A stretch of 64,000 nucleotides of DNA from Myxococcales bacterium (GTDB lineage Bacteria; Myxococcota_A; Polyangia; Haliangiales; Haliangiaceae), in NCBI GenBank assembly GCA_947483555.1, contig CANKMW010000001.1, positions 62,001 through 126,000 on the forward strand. The letters are read 5' to 3'. Position 1 is the stretch's first letter, and each line of letters begins with the position of its first letter. Of this stretch, positions 8,179 to 21,500 are shown piece by piece. The notes under the pieces were generated by a model. The model saw nothing but the letters and a program-made list of their open reading frames with translations. It ran no database searches and was not told the origin of the DNA. The position numbers were made by a program, and so were the translations under genes.

Positions 8179-11100
8179 CTATCGCACGACCTGCTCGTGC
8201 TGGTGGTCGCCGTGGTCCATGTCGCCGGAGTCGTGGTGATCGTCCCGACCACCGTGGTTGCCGATGGTGGCTTCCTCGTTCGGCGCCTGGTGGGACGGCG
8301 GCTGCGCCAGCCGCCGTCCCAGCTCGGCGCGGATGGACGCGACGGCCTCCTGATCGACGCCCAGACCGGCCTCGCCTTGGAGCCGCCCCTGCAGCGCGTC
8401 CATGAAGGTTTCTCGCCACAGCGGCGTGCAGTCTTCGGGATGGGCGAACCACTGATCGACCACCACGTCGATGCGGGCGCCTTCAAGCGGGGCGCCGACA
8501 GCCGGAGTACCGCTGTCGAGGACCGCAGGCGTGCCGGCGGTGTGCGTTCGGAGGGCGGCGTGGAACTCGTTCAGAATAGCCTGTGACGATCGGTGCGCCA
8601 TCACGTTTGCAAGGGGTGCCAGCCAGGCTCCGCCATGCCGATGCTCGTGATCGTGCCCGTGCTCCGCAGCACCCGGATTGCCGGCGACCGCGGTGGTCAC
8701 GTCGTGACCTACCGCTCGCAGACCATCGACGACCCCGGACTGGCCGCTGAGGAGGTGCTGGACGTCGTCGGTCACGGCCCTGAGGGGATTTCGCCCAGCG
8801 CGCACCGCAGCACCGGCACGGTGCACGAGCTCGCCGACCTCCTCGATGACGCTGTGGCGGTCCTCGGTGCCGTGCTGGTGGGCGTCGAAGTCCTTGGCGA
8901 TGTCGGTGTGCGTCGGCTGGGTCATGCCGCGAGCGCCGGTGGCGTCGCTCACTTCACTGGAACCGAGCGCGAGCGCGACCGCCGCGTTGAACTCGGCCGT
9001 GAACTGCTGGACCGCGGCCAGCCAGGCGGCCTCGAACTGGTGACGCAACCACGCCTTGGCCGCGGCAACCTCGCGTGCGACCACCTCGGCGACACGATCT
9101 CCGACCAGCGGAATCAGGCGCGCCATCCTCTCGAGCGTCACGGCCGAGGCAGCCGCGTAGGCGAACTCGTACAGCGCGCTCAGGCTGCCGCCGTCGGCGA
9201 GGTGGTCAGCGACGCGGTGCAACTCGGAGCGAAATCCGTCGACCGCGCGATGCTGATCGTCTCCGGTCTGGCTGGCGACGCGCGCGCGCGCGTCGTGGCT
9301 TGCCGTCGCCGCCGCAGCCGCATCGGGTTCGCCCAGGGCCCGGTGCCAGAGGCTGCTGACCGTCCCGGCTCCATGCTCCATGGCGGAGTCGAGTGTGCCC
9401 CGTACCCCGAGCAGACCGCCGGCGCCGCCGATCATCACGTCGATCGCAGGCATGACGCTGCGCAGCCCGTTGCCGACGTGCCGCCCGGCCCCCGCCGCAT
9501 GCAGGGGGAAGTAGGTCGGGTTGGATTCGAACCACGTGATCAGTCGCCGGACGTTCTCGCTAGGACCCGGCGTCGACACCTCGAACGGATTCAAGCCACT
9601 CAGCGCGAGCGCGACCTTCTCGCGGATGCTGTGCGCGGTGTCCTCGCGCGTGAAGGTGCCGGTCGCCATCACCTCGCGCTGACGTCCACCGGCTCCAGCG
9701 ACGGTCATGTTGCGATCCGCGGCGACGCCGGTCGCCTCGCGCCGATGAACGTAGCTATTCAGGTGCGACCCGGTGGGCAGCGCAATCGCTCGATCGCGGT
9801 TCAACTCGAGCACGTCGACGAGCGAGCGAGCGTGGTCTCCCTCCTCGGCGCCGGCGACGTGACCTCCGGAGTCGAAACGCGAGTCGAGGAGGATGTTGAT
9901 CGCGACCTCGCAGAAATTCGAATGCGCGTAGTAGTCCTGCATGATGTGCAGCGCCTCGCCGCCGTAGCGAAGCCCGCGATCGCGGTTCGGCGCGCCTCCC
10001 AACGCGGCCTGCGCGATGCCCTGATGCAGGCGCTGCTTCAGCTGGTTGCGGCTGGTCTGCATGTAGATGGGAATCCCCGACTCGTCGACGTGGAAGGCGG
10101 CGTTGGTCTCCGTGCTCGCGTTCCGGATGGTGTGGCCCGCGGCGACGACCCGAGCGGCCTGCTGCGTGTACCGCGTGTCGACCGACGCGAACGATGCATG
10201 TACGGAGCCAGCGTCCTGGCTGGCCGCCGCATTGCCGTGCTCCGCATTGACGTCACTGCCGGTGAGGCCGCCGGGATTGTCGATGTGGGCCACGGGATCG
10301 TAGCCGCCAAACTCGGCCACCGCCGGCGGCGGGTCGGCTCCGCCCTGCGGCGCCACCGGCGACCGTCCCGGTCCCGGCCCGGCGGCAACGGGAGCGCCGC
10401 CGATCGGGTAGCCGAAATGAAGGGTGTGCATCAGATCCATCGCCGAGAAGATGACCGGCGACCCACGGCGCATGAACGGGATGAGGAACTGGTTCATGTC
10501 CATCTGCCAGTTACCCGAGTAGATCATCGCCGCATCACGGTCATCGAACCCGGCGCGGCCCGCCGAGTTCTCGGTCTGGTTCTGGTGCACGATGTCGTTG
10601 CGATTGCCATCGCGGTTGGTGGCGCCGAAGCCACGCACCTTGAGGGCCGCGCGCTGCACGCGGTAGGGACGGCCGGCGAGCGCCGCGTCGGCCGCCTGAT
10701 CGGCATCGACCTCGGCGGTCTCGGTCGAATCGCCGACCGCCGCCTTGCCCTGGACGCCGGCTTGACGCTCGCCGCCGGTCTGCGCGACGTGTCCGAGCTC
10801 GTGCATCATCACGAAACGGCCGGCGTCGGTGTCGGGCCGGTAGGCGTCGGGCTTGAAGAACACGTCCGGGCCGTAGGAGAAGGCCTGGAAGCCGTGATCG
10901 TCCGCCAGCGCGCCGGCCTCGGCGTCGGCATGAACGCGCACGTTGTTCATCGACGTGCCGAAGCTCGCGCTGGCCTGGCTGGCCAGCTCGCCGGGCAGCG
11001 CCATGCCGCCACCGCTGGAAAGGCGGTGGTCGAGGCGACGACTGAACGGATCGAGCTGAACACCGGCGTTGATCGCGTCCGCGAAGCTCGTGCTGGCGTC

Positions 11101-11235
11101 GGACGGCTGGGCCGCTGCCGGGTGGTGGTCGGCGCTGGCCCGGCGCTGGACCGCAGGCGCGGGCAGCGCCGGATCGGTCGCCTCGCGACTGGCGCCGGGT
11201 GTCCTTGGCATGCGGAGCTGATCGTGTTCGAGCAT
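8179..11235 (-). CDS. DUF4157 (eCIS cargo-type) protein with HET-C-like domain and His-rich tail
   Basis: This is a 1018-aa protein with no signal peptide. Residues 1-60 carry a Pro/Ala-rich leader with MLEHDQL and VQRRASAD; about 60-190 is a DUF4157 domain with the zinc-protease-like motif HELGH (145-149) and a second VQR at 193-195. About 200-520 resembles HET-C: HIMQDYYAHSNFCE at 430-443 is the diagnostic metal-binding core, with more His/Asp residues after it. The C-terminal half is helical and ends in a His/Asp-rich tail (DDHHDSGDMDHGDHQHE). In known systems DUF4157 marks proteins linked to contractile injection systems, and HET-C occurs in bacterial toxins and fungal incompatibility proteins. 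I infer a delivered effector. It is the last gene of the four-gene operon, 12 bp after the 164-aa gene. Confidence 0.8.
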   Translation of the reverse strand: MLEHDQLRMPRTPGASREATDPALPAPAVQRRASADHHPAAAQPSDASTSFADAINAGVQLDPFSRRLDHRLSSGGGMALPGELASQASASFGTSMNNVRVHADAEAGALADDHGFQAFSYGPDVFFKPDAYRPDTDAGRFVMMHELGHVAQTGGERQAGVQGKAAVGDSTETAEVDADQAADAALAGRPYRVQRAALKVRGFGATNRDGNRNDIVHQNQTENSAGRAGFDDRDAAMIYSGNWQMDMNQFLIPFMRRGSPVIFSAMDLMHTLHFGYPIGGAPVAAGPGPGRSPVAPQGGADPPPAVAEFGGYDPVAHIDNPGGLTGSDVNAEHGNAAASQDAGSVHASFASVDTRYTQQAARVVAAGHTIRNASTETNAAFHVDESGIPIYMQTSRNQLKQRLHQGIAQAALGGAPNRDRGLRYGGEALHIMQDYYAHSNFCEVAINILLDSRFDSGGHVAGAEEGDHARSLVDVLELNRDRAIALPTGSHLNSYVHRREATGVAADRNMTVAGAGGRQREVMATGTFTREDTAHSIREKVALALSGLNPFEVSTPGPSENVRRLITWFESNPTYFPLHAAGAGRHVGNGLRSVMPAIDVMIGGAGGLLGVRGTLDSAMEHGAGTVSSLWHRALGEPDAAAAATASHDARARVASQTGDDQHRAVDGFRSELHRVADHLADGGSLSALYEFAYAAASAVTLERMARLIPLVGDRVAEVVAREVAAAKAWLRHQFEAAWLAAVQQFTAEFNAAVALALGSSEVSDATGARGMTQPTHTDIAKDFDAHQHGTEDRHSVIEEVGELVHRAGAAVRAGRNPLRAVTDDVQHLLSGQSGVVDGLRAVGHDVTTAVAGNPGAAEHGHDHEHRHGGAWLAPLANVMAHRSSQAILNEFHAALRTHTAGTPAVLDSGTPAVGAPLEGARIDVVVDQWFAHPEDCTPLWRETFMDALQGRLQGEAGLGVDQEAVASIRAELGRRLAQPPSHQAPNEEATIGNHGGRDDHHDSGDMDHGDHQHEQVVR

Positions 11236-11247
11236 GGCAAACCACTT

Positions 11248-11742
11248 TCATCCGAGGTTCGAGACCAGGCCGGCCTTCTTGTGGAGACCGGCTGGTGCCG
11301 GTTGCGACTGCATGACGCGCAACCAGTGGAAGCTGGCGGCCTGCGTCAACGGCAGCGTTGGCTCGCGACCTTCGAGCGCCGCGACCAGCCGCGTCAGGCC
11401 GGCGTCGAGATCGTCGACGACCGGCCGCAGCGCCGGCCCCAGCGATGGGACCAGCGTCAGCTCGAGCTCGAGCGCCGCGGTCGACACGAACCCAGCGAAC
11501 TGGTCGGGTGCCGTGGTCGCCGGCGAAAACCCGAACCGCTGTTCGTCCTGGACACGCTGGTATGTGGACAGCGACACCTCGACGACAAAGACCACCCGGA
11601 CGTCGCCGCGGCCGATCTCGAACAGCTTGATGGCCGACGCGCGCGTCGCGATCGGCGCGCCGCCGATCACCGTCAACGACAGCTCGAGCCCGAGGGTCCG
11701 GTCGAGGTAGCGACCGCGCACGGCCGTGGACGGGGGGGACAT
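11248..11742 (-). CDS. Unknown 164-aa protein between the two DUF4157 genes
   Basis: The protein starts at the ATG at 11742, which overlaps the stop of the upstream DUF4157 gene by one base (TGATG), so translation is probably coupled. The longer upstream reading frame is the antisense-like extension over the DUF4157 gene and is not used. The first ~100 residues look beta-rich (RTLGLELSLTVIGG, RVVFVVEVSLSTYQ) and the last ~60 helical (VVDDLDAGLTRLVAALEGRE). There is no signal peptide or membrane segment. I recognise no family. Its place between two eCIS-type cargo genes suggests a chaperone, adaptor or immunity role, but this is inference from position only. Confidence 0.72.
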   Translation of the reverse strand: MSPPSTAVRGRYLDRTLGLELSLTVIGGAPIATRASAIKLFEIGRGDVRVVFVVEVSLSTYQRVQDEQRFGFSPATTAPDQFAGFVSTAALELELTLVPSLGPALRPVVDDLDAGLTRLVAALEGREPTLPLTQAASFHWLRVMQSQPAPAGLHKKAGLVSNLG

Positions 11743-13577
11743 CAGGGCCTCGCGGCTGGGGGTGAGGCATCTCCCGCCAGGGCGTGGATGCCATCGTTGA
11801 CGGCGGCTGTCCCGTCGATGAAGGTGCCGATCTGCACGTTCGCCGTCACCCCACCCACCTCGACGCCGGTTCCGGTACCGATCTGGGTCATGCTCTTGAA
11901 GCGAGCGCGATCGACGGTCCAGTGCGACTGCCCGGCGGCGTCGACGGTGCTGCTGACCTTGACCTCGATGCCCATGAGGCTGTCGAAGTGGGGGCCGGGG
12001 GTCCCGAACGCCGCCGACCCGAGCGCGAGCGACGACGCCAGGACGGCCATCGCATCGGCGGGCGAAGCGCCACTCTGGGCATGGGCCAGGGCGCGGACGC
12101 ACGAGACGATCTTGTTCAGGAACATCCCGTCGCGGACCGTGCTCATGAAGGTGCGGGTCCCGGCCGGAGCCCACGCCGTGGCCGGCATCGACACCTGGCC
12201 GTTCACCTCGACCGCCGAGGTGGTCGCGCCACCCTCGACCGCGTGCTTCGAGTAGCGAACCGTGGCCTGGCTGTTGCCCACGTTGCCTTGGACCTGGCCA
12301 GCGAGCTCGGTGAAGGCGTGGGTCTCGCCATTGCCGGCGCTGTTCTCGAGGCCGACGCGGGCTTCGAGCGCGCCCGACAGTCCGCGGTTGCCCGCCGTGG
12401 CGCCGATGCCCGCCTGGGCCCCGATGCTGGCACTGAACCCGACCGCGCCGTTGTCGGCGAAGAAGCCGACGTAGGCGCGCTGGGCGGCGGTGAGTCGATC
12501 GGCCCCGAACGCGAGCAGTTGCTCGGTGCAGGTCTGCGGGTGCTGCGCCATCTGGACCAGCTCGTTCAGTCGCTGATCGACGCCGGCATTGCGCAGTGCG
12601 ACATGCGTCGATTGCTTCAGGCAGTCGACCAGCGCCGCGCCGAGGTCCTGGCCGGTCAACTGCAAGGCGCCGTTCACGTTGGCGTTGATGTTGACGATGC
12701 TGCCCAGGCCAAACATCGCGCCGCCTGACAGCGAGCAGTTGAGCTCCTTCTGCCGGTTCGAACCGATCGCGATGCTGCCGCCGATGCCGACGGTCAGCGA
12801 CAGGCCGGGGACTTCAGGGACGGGAATCCTGCAGTTGATCCTGATGTCCGCGAACTGTCCGGTCACCACACCGCTGGCGATGCGCGTCACCAGTGCCTGC
12901 AAGCTCGCGAGCGTGACGGCGGAGTGCTCCTGCGGGGCGGCGGCAGGCCGGCGCTCCCTGGCGTCGGCGCGGGCCTCGAGGTCCTCGTCCGTGACCCGCT
13001 GGACGGCGGCGCCGCCGGCGGCGGCGCGATGTGCCATGCCGTCGAGCAGCGCTTGCGCCGACTCGCCGCGGACCACGGCGTCGGCGACCGCGTCGGCGTG
13101 GCGCTCGTACTCGTCACCGACCCGACCCACACCCGCGGACAGCCGGACGCCGCCGCGTTGCTGCACGACGTGCGCCGCCTCGTGGGCGGCGAGGTGGAGG
13201 TCGGGCGCGGCGGCGAACGCGACGTCGTTGCCGGTGGCATAGGCGCGCGCACCGATCGCGGCCGCCGCCTCGGCCGCCGCTCCCCCCACGTGGGCGCGCA
13301 CGGCGGAGACATCGTGGTGCCCGAACCCGCGCTGGATCTCCGCCAGGTGCGGCAGCGAATGCCCACCCCCGGCGGTGCCCTGCGCCGCGATCGCAACCAC
13401 ACCGGTGTTGACGGCGTCACCGAAGTTCGCGCACGCCGACGATGGGTCGGCCGACGCGCGCGCCGGATCCGCGCTGGCCTTGCGCTGGACGACCGGCGCC
13501 GGACCTCGCGGAACGCTTGGCTCGCCCGTGGTGGCGGGCCAGCGCCCGACGGCGTGAAGCTGATCGTGTTCGTACAT
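11742..13577 (-). CDS. DUF4157 (eCIS cargo-type) protein with unknown Gly-rich C-terminal domain
   Basis: This is a 611-aa protein starting at the ATG at 13577, preceded by AGGAG; the frame is open further upstream but without coding character. It begins MYEHDQL, has VQRKASAD at 31-38, and a DUF4157 domain with [14 protein letters not shown] (HEAAH at 132-136) followed by [17 protein letters not shown], close to the DUF4157 consensus. A VQR motif at about 195 ends the domain. The rest, from about 230, is Gly/Ala/Asn-rich and probably beta-structured ([51 protein letters not shown]), with a few cysteines; I recognise no family. It follows the AAA ATPase gene and precedes the 164-aa gene. A second injected effector is the simplest reading. 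Confidence 0.78.
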   Translation of the reverse strand: MYEHDQLHAVGRWPATTGEPSVPRGPAPVVQRKASADPARASADPSSACANFGDAVNTGVVAIAAQGTAGGGHSLPHLAEIQRGFGHHDVSAVRAHVGGAAAEAAAAIGARAYATGNDVAFAAAPDLHLAAHEAAHVVQQRGGVRLSAGVGRVGDEYERHADAVADAVVRGESAQALLDGMAHRAAAGGAAVQRVTDEDLEARADARERRPAAAPQEHSAVTLASLQALVTRIASGVVTGQFADIRINCRIPVPEVPGLSLTVGIGGSIAIGSNRQKELNCSLSGGAMFGLGSIVNINANVNGALQLTGQDLGAALVDCLKQSTHVALRNAGVDQRLNELVQMAQHPQTCTEQLLAFGADRLTAAQRAYVGFFADNGAVGFSASIGAQAGIGATAGNRGLSGALEARVGLENSAGNGETHAFTELAGQVQGNVGNSQATVRYSKHAVEGGATTSAVEVNGQVSMPATAWAPAGTRTFMSTVRDGMFLNKIVSCVRALAHAQSGASPADAMAVLASSLALGSAAFGTPGPHFDSLMGIEVKVSSTVDAAGQSHWTVDRARFKSMTQIGTGTGVEVGGVTANVQIGTFIDGTAAVNDGIHALAGDASPPAARP

Positions 13578-13666
13578 GGAGCTCCTCTCGCGTTCGATGT
13601 CGCGTTCGATCTCGACCCGTCGATGGCCGGAACGCCGACCCGGGTCATTCTTCCGCCGCCGCGCTC

Positions 13667-16954
<3,288 letters not shown>

Positions 16955-17082
16955 CACCGACCGGAACGCCCGGCCTCGCTGATCTTCCGCCCCGGCGAGC
17001 AGGGGCGCAGAACCCGGCATGCGGTCGAAAGATCGGGGATCCCCATCGTTCCCCAGACGCACCCCGAACCCACCGAGGTCCG

Positions 17083-17997
17083 ATGCTGCCTCTGGCTCCC
17101 GTCCCGGCACTCACCACCGCCTCGCCCGCGACCTCGACGACGTTCGCGTCAGGCACACGGCGCTGGCGCCGGACGGCCGGCGACACCGGCCCGACACCGG
17201 GCAAGCGCTGGGGCCGCTATCGGATCCGCGCCTACCTCAGCGCCGGCGGCATGGGCACGGTGTACGAGGCCTACGAGCGGGCGCTCGATCGGGTGGTCGC
17301 GCTCAAGGTGCCGCATCTCAACACGGCGGTCGGCGCCGACCAAAGTCTGCGGCGCGAGGCCCAGGCGATGGCCCGGGTGATCCACCCCGGGGTGGTCCCG
17401 ATCCACTCGCTCGGCAAGCTCGACGGCTGGACGTACTACACGATGGAGCTGGTGCGCGGCGAGACCTTCAAGCAGCGGTTCAGCGTCCGCCGTCCGTGGC
17501 ACGAGATCCATCACGCCTTCATCGAGGTCGCCGGCGCGCTCGCCGCGATCCACCGGGCCGGGTTGATCCACCGCGACATCAAGCCGAGCAACCTGCTGCT
17601 CGGCATCGATGGCCGGGCCCGCATCACCGACTTCGGGATCGCGCTCGCCACCACCGTCGACCGCGAGGTCGTCGAGCGCGGCGCCGCTGGTTCGGCGACC
17701 TCGGGCACGCCGGGCTACATGGCGCCCGAGCAATTCGATGGCGTGGTGGGCGACGGCCGCACCGATCAGTTCGGATTTGGCGTCGCCTTGTTCGAGGCCC
17801 TGCATGGCGAGTCGCCGTTCGAGGGCGCGCTGGCACCCGAACGACTGCGCTCGATCGCCGCCGGACCGCGGGCCACGATCCGCCCGGTGCCGCGCGCGCT
17901 CGACGACGTCGCGCGCCGCGCCCTCGCCGCCGATCCGGCGCGGCGCTACACAGACATGACCGCGCTGATCGCGGACCTGGTCCGCGCGACGCCGTAG
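17083..17997 (+). CDS. Ser/Thr protein kinase (catalytic domain only)
   Basis: This 304-aa kinase has all key motifs: Gly loop [11 protein letters not shown] (53-63), ATP-binding Lys75 in VALKV, catalytic loop HRDIKPSN (163-170, Asp165), DFG at 183-185, and MAPEQF. It ends just after the kinase fold ([16 protein letters not shown]), with no membrane segment or sensor domain, so it is probably soluble. A ~40-residue low-complexity leader precedes the fold; the ATG at 17083 is the chosen start. It is divergent from the AAA ATPase operon with ~128 bp between the starts, so it may regulate the injection-system genes. That link is positional inference. Confidence 0.88.
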   Translation: MLPLAPVPALTTASPATSTTFASGTRRWRRTAGDTGPTPGKRWGRYRIRAYLSAGGMGTVYEAYERALDRVVALKVPHLNTAVGADQSLRREAQAMARVIHPGVVPIHSLGKLDGWTYYTMELVRGETFKQRFSVRRPWHEIHHAFIEVAGALAAIHRAGLIHRDIKPSNLLLGIDGRARITDFGIALATTVDREVVERGAAGSATSGTPGYMAPEQFDGVVGDGRTDQFGFGVALFEALHGESPFEGALAPERLRSIAAGPRATIRPVPRALDDVARRALAADPARRYTDMTALIADLVRATP

Positions 17998-18552
17998 TGC
18001 ACCGCGGAGGTCCGTCACGCTGATCAGGGCCACCGAAACCGTGGCCGAAACCGTGGCCGAAACCGTGGCCGAAACCGTGGCCGAAGCCGGCGTCGGCCCG
18101 CCACCTGCCGTGTTCGGCAGACGTCCAGCCCCACGTGGGGTCGGCGATGCCCCACACGTTTCGGACCGGCGCCGTGTCTCACGAGCTCGGCGTCGTGGTC
18201 TCCCGGGTGGTGGACCCACCGGAGGCGCGAGGCCGGTCCATCAGGACCGAGGGGCACCCCTCGCCTCGGCGCGAATCGAGAGCGCCCACGCTGAACCTCC
18301 CCGGGTGGATCGATCCGCGCCCCCCGCGTGGTCGCCGCCCCCGCGTGGTCACCGGCGCGAACGTTGAGCGTGCGAGGCGCGGGGGTGCCTCGAGGGCCGG
18401 ACCGGCCTGCGCCGGCGTCGGGACCGGCACGACCAGCGGAGCGAATCACCGGATCTACGTCTCTGTGGCAACGCGCAACGCGCAACGCGCTACGCGCAGC
18501 GCGCCCTTCGAGTCGACCGCTGCGGCCTCGACGAGGGCGCCGGCGCGCGACG
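17998..18552. other. Gene-free stretch with tandem repeats
   Basis: These 555 bp lie between the converging kinase and Calx-beta genes. Open frames exist on both strands but none has a ribosome site or recognisable protein. The stretch holds the 12-bp tandem repeat described separately and, near 18472-18502, a short run of repeated AACGCGC/TACGCGC units. I see no RNA gene. Confidence 0.5.
18033..18090. repeat. 12-bp tandem repeat, four copies plus a partial one
   Basis: The unit CCGAAACCGTGG occurs four times without mismatch from 18033 to 18080, followed by a degenerate copy. It starts 36 bp after the kinase stop. No gene is seen across it. Confidence 0.9.
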
Positions 18553-21500
18553 TCACAGGTCGTCGTCGGCGACGTCGACGGTCACCGTGGCCTGCGCCGC
18601 CCCGGGGGCGGTGGCCTTGATCGTGGTCGCATTGGCGGCCTGATCGGCGTCGTGCGGCGCGTTCACCCCCACCGCCTGCGGCACCTCATACGTCGCCGGC
18701 GTGAAGGTCACCGTCGTCGCGGACAGCTTGGCGATCGTCGAGTCGTCCGACCGCAGCGTGACCACCACGTCGCCCGCCGGGATGAACGCCAGGCTGACGT
18801 CGAAGCCGGTGTTGTCGCCCTCGACCATGGTCAGCTGGGTCGGCGTCACCACGATCGCCTGGCTGTCATCGTCGGTGACGTCGACGGTGACCACGACGTC
18901 CGGCAGCCCGGCCGCCAGCAGCTTGATGGTCGTCGAGCCGGCGACCAGATCGGCGTCGTGGCCCGCGGTCACCGTGACCAGCTGCTCGGTCGCGTAGCTG
19001 GCCGCCGTGAACGTCAGCGTGCCCGGCATCGCCTTGGCGACGTCGACGTTTCCGGACCTGACCTCGACCGTGACCGCGCCCGCCGGGGCAAACGCCAGCG
19101 TCACCTTCAACGTGGCCTGCTCGCCTTCGAGCAGCGCCACCACCGCCGGCGTCACCAGGATGGCCTGGGTATCGTCGTCGGTCACCGTGGCCAGCACGGT
19201 CCGCGCCGCCAGCCCCGCGCCGCCGACCGTCAACGTGACCGACTCATCGACCAGGTCCGGGTCGGCGACCCCGGTGACGGTGACGGTCTGGTACCCGTTC
19301 CAGTTGCTGGTGGTGAAGGTGAGCGATGACGTGACGTCGGCAGCCCCGGGATCGTTCGACGTGATCGTCACGCTGGTGGTCGTCGCCGGCTGCGCCGTCA
19401 GCCGCACGCCGAACGTCGCCGACCCCGCCTCGGCGGTGGTCAACGCGCTGGTCGACGTCTCGAGCTCGACGTCATCGTCGTCGATCACGGTCACCATCAC
19501 CGAGACGGCGGACGCGCCGGCGGTCGCCGAGACGGTGGTCGAGCCGTCGACCGCGTTGGCGTCGGCGACCCCGGCCACGCTGACCTGCTGCGGGGTGGCG
19601 AAGCTGGTGGGCGTGAACGTCATCGTGGTCGGGCTGGCGACCGCGACGGCGGCGTTCGCCGTGCTCACGGTGACCGTGACGGTGGCCGCCGGCTGATACG
19701 CGAGCGAGATCCCGACCATCGCGCTGCCGCCCTCGGCGACCGTGATCGCCGACGCCGAGGCCCGCACCACCTGGCTGTCGTTGTCGGTGATCGACGCGGC
19801 CACGGTGGTCACCGCCAGCCCCGGCGACGCCAGCGTGATCGTCACCGCCTCGGCGACCAGATCGACGTCCTCGAGGCCGGTCAGCGTGATCAGTTGCGGG
19901 GTGGCATACCCCGCCGGCGTGAACGTCAACGTCGATGGTGCCAGCGCGGCGGCGGTGACGTCGGACACGCTCACCATCACCACGGTGTCGGCCGCCGGCT
20001 GGGCCGCCAGGCGCACGCCGAGCGTCGCGGTGCCGCCTTCGACGGCGGTCAGGGTCGCCGCCGCCGTCACGATGGCCTGCACCTCGTCATCGGCGACCGT
20101 CACGACCACCGTCCGCGTGGCCAGCCCGGGGCTGGTGGCGCTGATCGAAACCACCTCGTTGGTCGCGTCGGCGTCGGCGACGCCAGCCACCGTGACGGTC
20201 TGGAACGTGTTCCAGGTCGCCGCGCTGAAGATGAGCGTGGCCGGGCTCACCGTGGCCCCAGCAGCGTCGCTCGAGGCCATGGTCACCGTCGTGGTCGTCG
20301 CCGGCTGTGCGGTCAAGCGGACGCCGAACGTCGCCGCCACGCCCTCGGTCACCGCGACCGTGGTCGCGCTGGTGGTGATGCCGAGTGCATCGTCGTCGTT
20401 GATGATCACCATCACCGCCGCGCTGGCAGCGCCGGCCGAGGCGGCCGAGACCGTCGCGCTGTCATCGACGGCGTCGGGGTCGCTGGCGCCGCTGACGGTC
20501 GCCAGCTGCAGGGTGGCGTGATTGGCGGGCGAGAACGTCAGCGTCGCCGGCGTGACCGTCGCGGCCGCTGGATCGTTCGACGTCAGGGTCACCGTCACGC
20601 TGGCGGCGGGCGTGAAGCGCAGGCGGACCCCGACGGTCCCGGTGCCGCCCTCGTTGACCGACATCATGGTCGCCGACAGCTCGACGGCCTGGCTGTCATC
20701 GTCGGCGACGGTCGCCGCGACCGATCGCAGGGCCAGCCCCGGTGCGGCGAGCTCGATGGCGGTCGTCTCGTCGACCAGATCGAGGTCGGCGACGCCGGAC
20801 ACGGTCACGGTCTGGAGCGTGCTCCAGGTGCCAGGCGCGAACGTCAAGGCGGTCGGAGTCACCACGGCAGCCGCGGGGTCGACGCTGCGCACGTTGACGA
20901 CCACGGCGGTGGCCGGCATCGCGGTGAGGCGCACCCCGAGCGTCGCCGCTCCGCCTTCGCCGAGCGACACCGCGCTGGCGCTGGTCTCGATCGCCAGCAG
21001 GTCGTCGTCAGTGACCGTCACCGGCACCTGGACCGCCACGCCGATCGCCGCGGCGTCGAGGTCGATCGTCGTGCTGCCGGGCGCGGCGTCGGCGTCCGCC
21101 ACGCCGGCGACCGTGATCACCTGCGGGGTGGCGTAGCCGGCGGGCGTGAAGGTCAGGCTCGCCGGGCTGACCGTGGCGACGCCAGTCGTGGCGCTGGTCA
21201 CCGCGACCGTCACCGGTGCGGCCGGCTGGTACGCGAGGCGAACCTCGACCGTGCGCGTGCTGCCTTCGGTCACGATCAGGGACGACGGCATCACCACGAT
21301 GCTCTGCACGTCGTCGTCGGTCACGGCGGCGGTGACGGTTCGGGTCAACAGCCCGGGCGCCGTGAGCGCGATGGTCACCGACTCGTTGCCGAGATCGAGG
21401 TCGGCTGGCGAGGTCGCGGTCACGACCTGGGGCTGGTTCCACGTCGCCACCGTGAAGGTGAGCGTGGCGGGTGCGATCGTCAGCGCCGTGCCATCGGACG

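Noticed and set aside
9510-9545. GTGGTTCGAATCC on the minus strand, which looks like a tRNA T-arm
   Set aside because: It lies inside the DUF4157/HET-C gene and encodes TWFESNPTYF; no acceptor or anticodon arm can be formed around it.
11748-12174. Upstream extension of the 164-aa gene (longer frame to 12174)
   Set aside because: It overlaps the DUF4157 gene on the same strand in another frame and is Arg-rich; the TGATG start fits coupling.
18033-18090. The 12-bp repeats as a CRISPR array
   Set aside because: There are no spacers and no cas genes; it is a simple tandem repeat.
18041-18367. A 108-codon frame starting in the 12-bp repeat
   Set aside because: It has no ribosome site and its product is low-complexity then Arg-rich with no recognisable fold.
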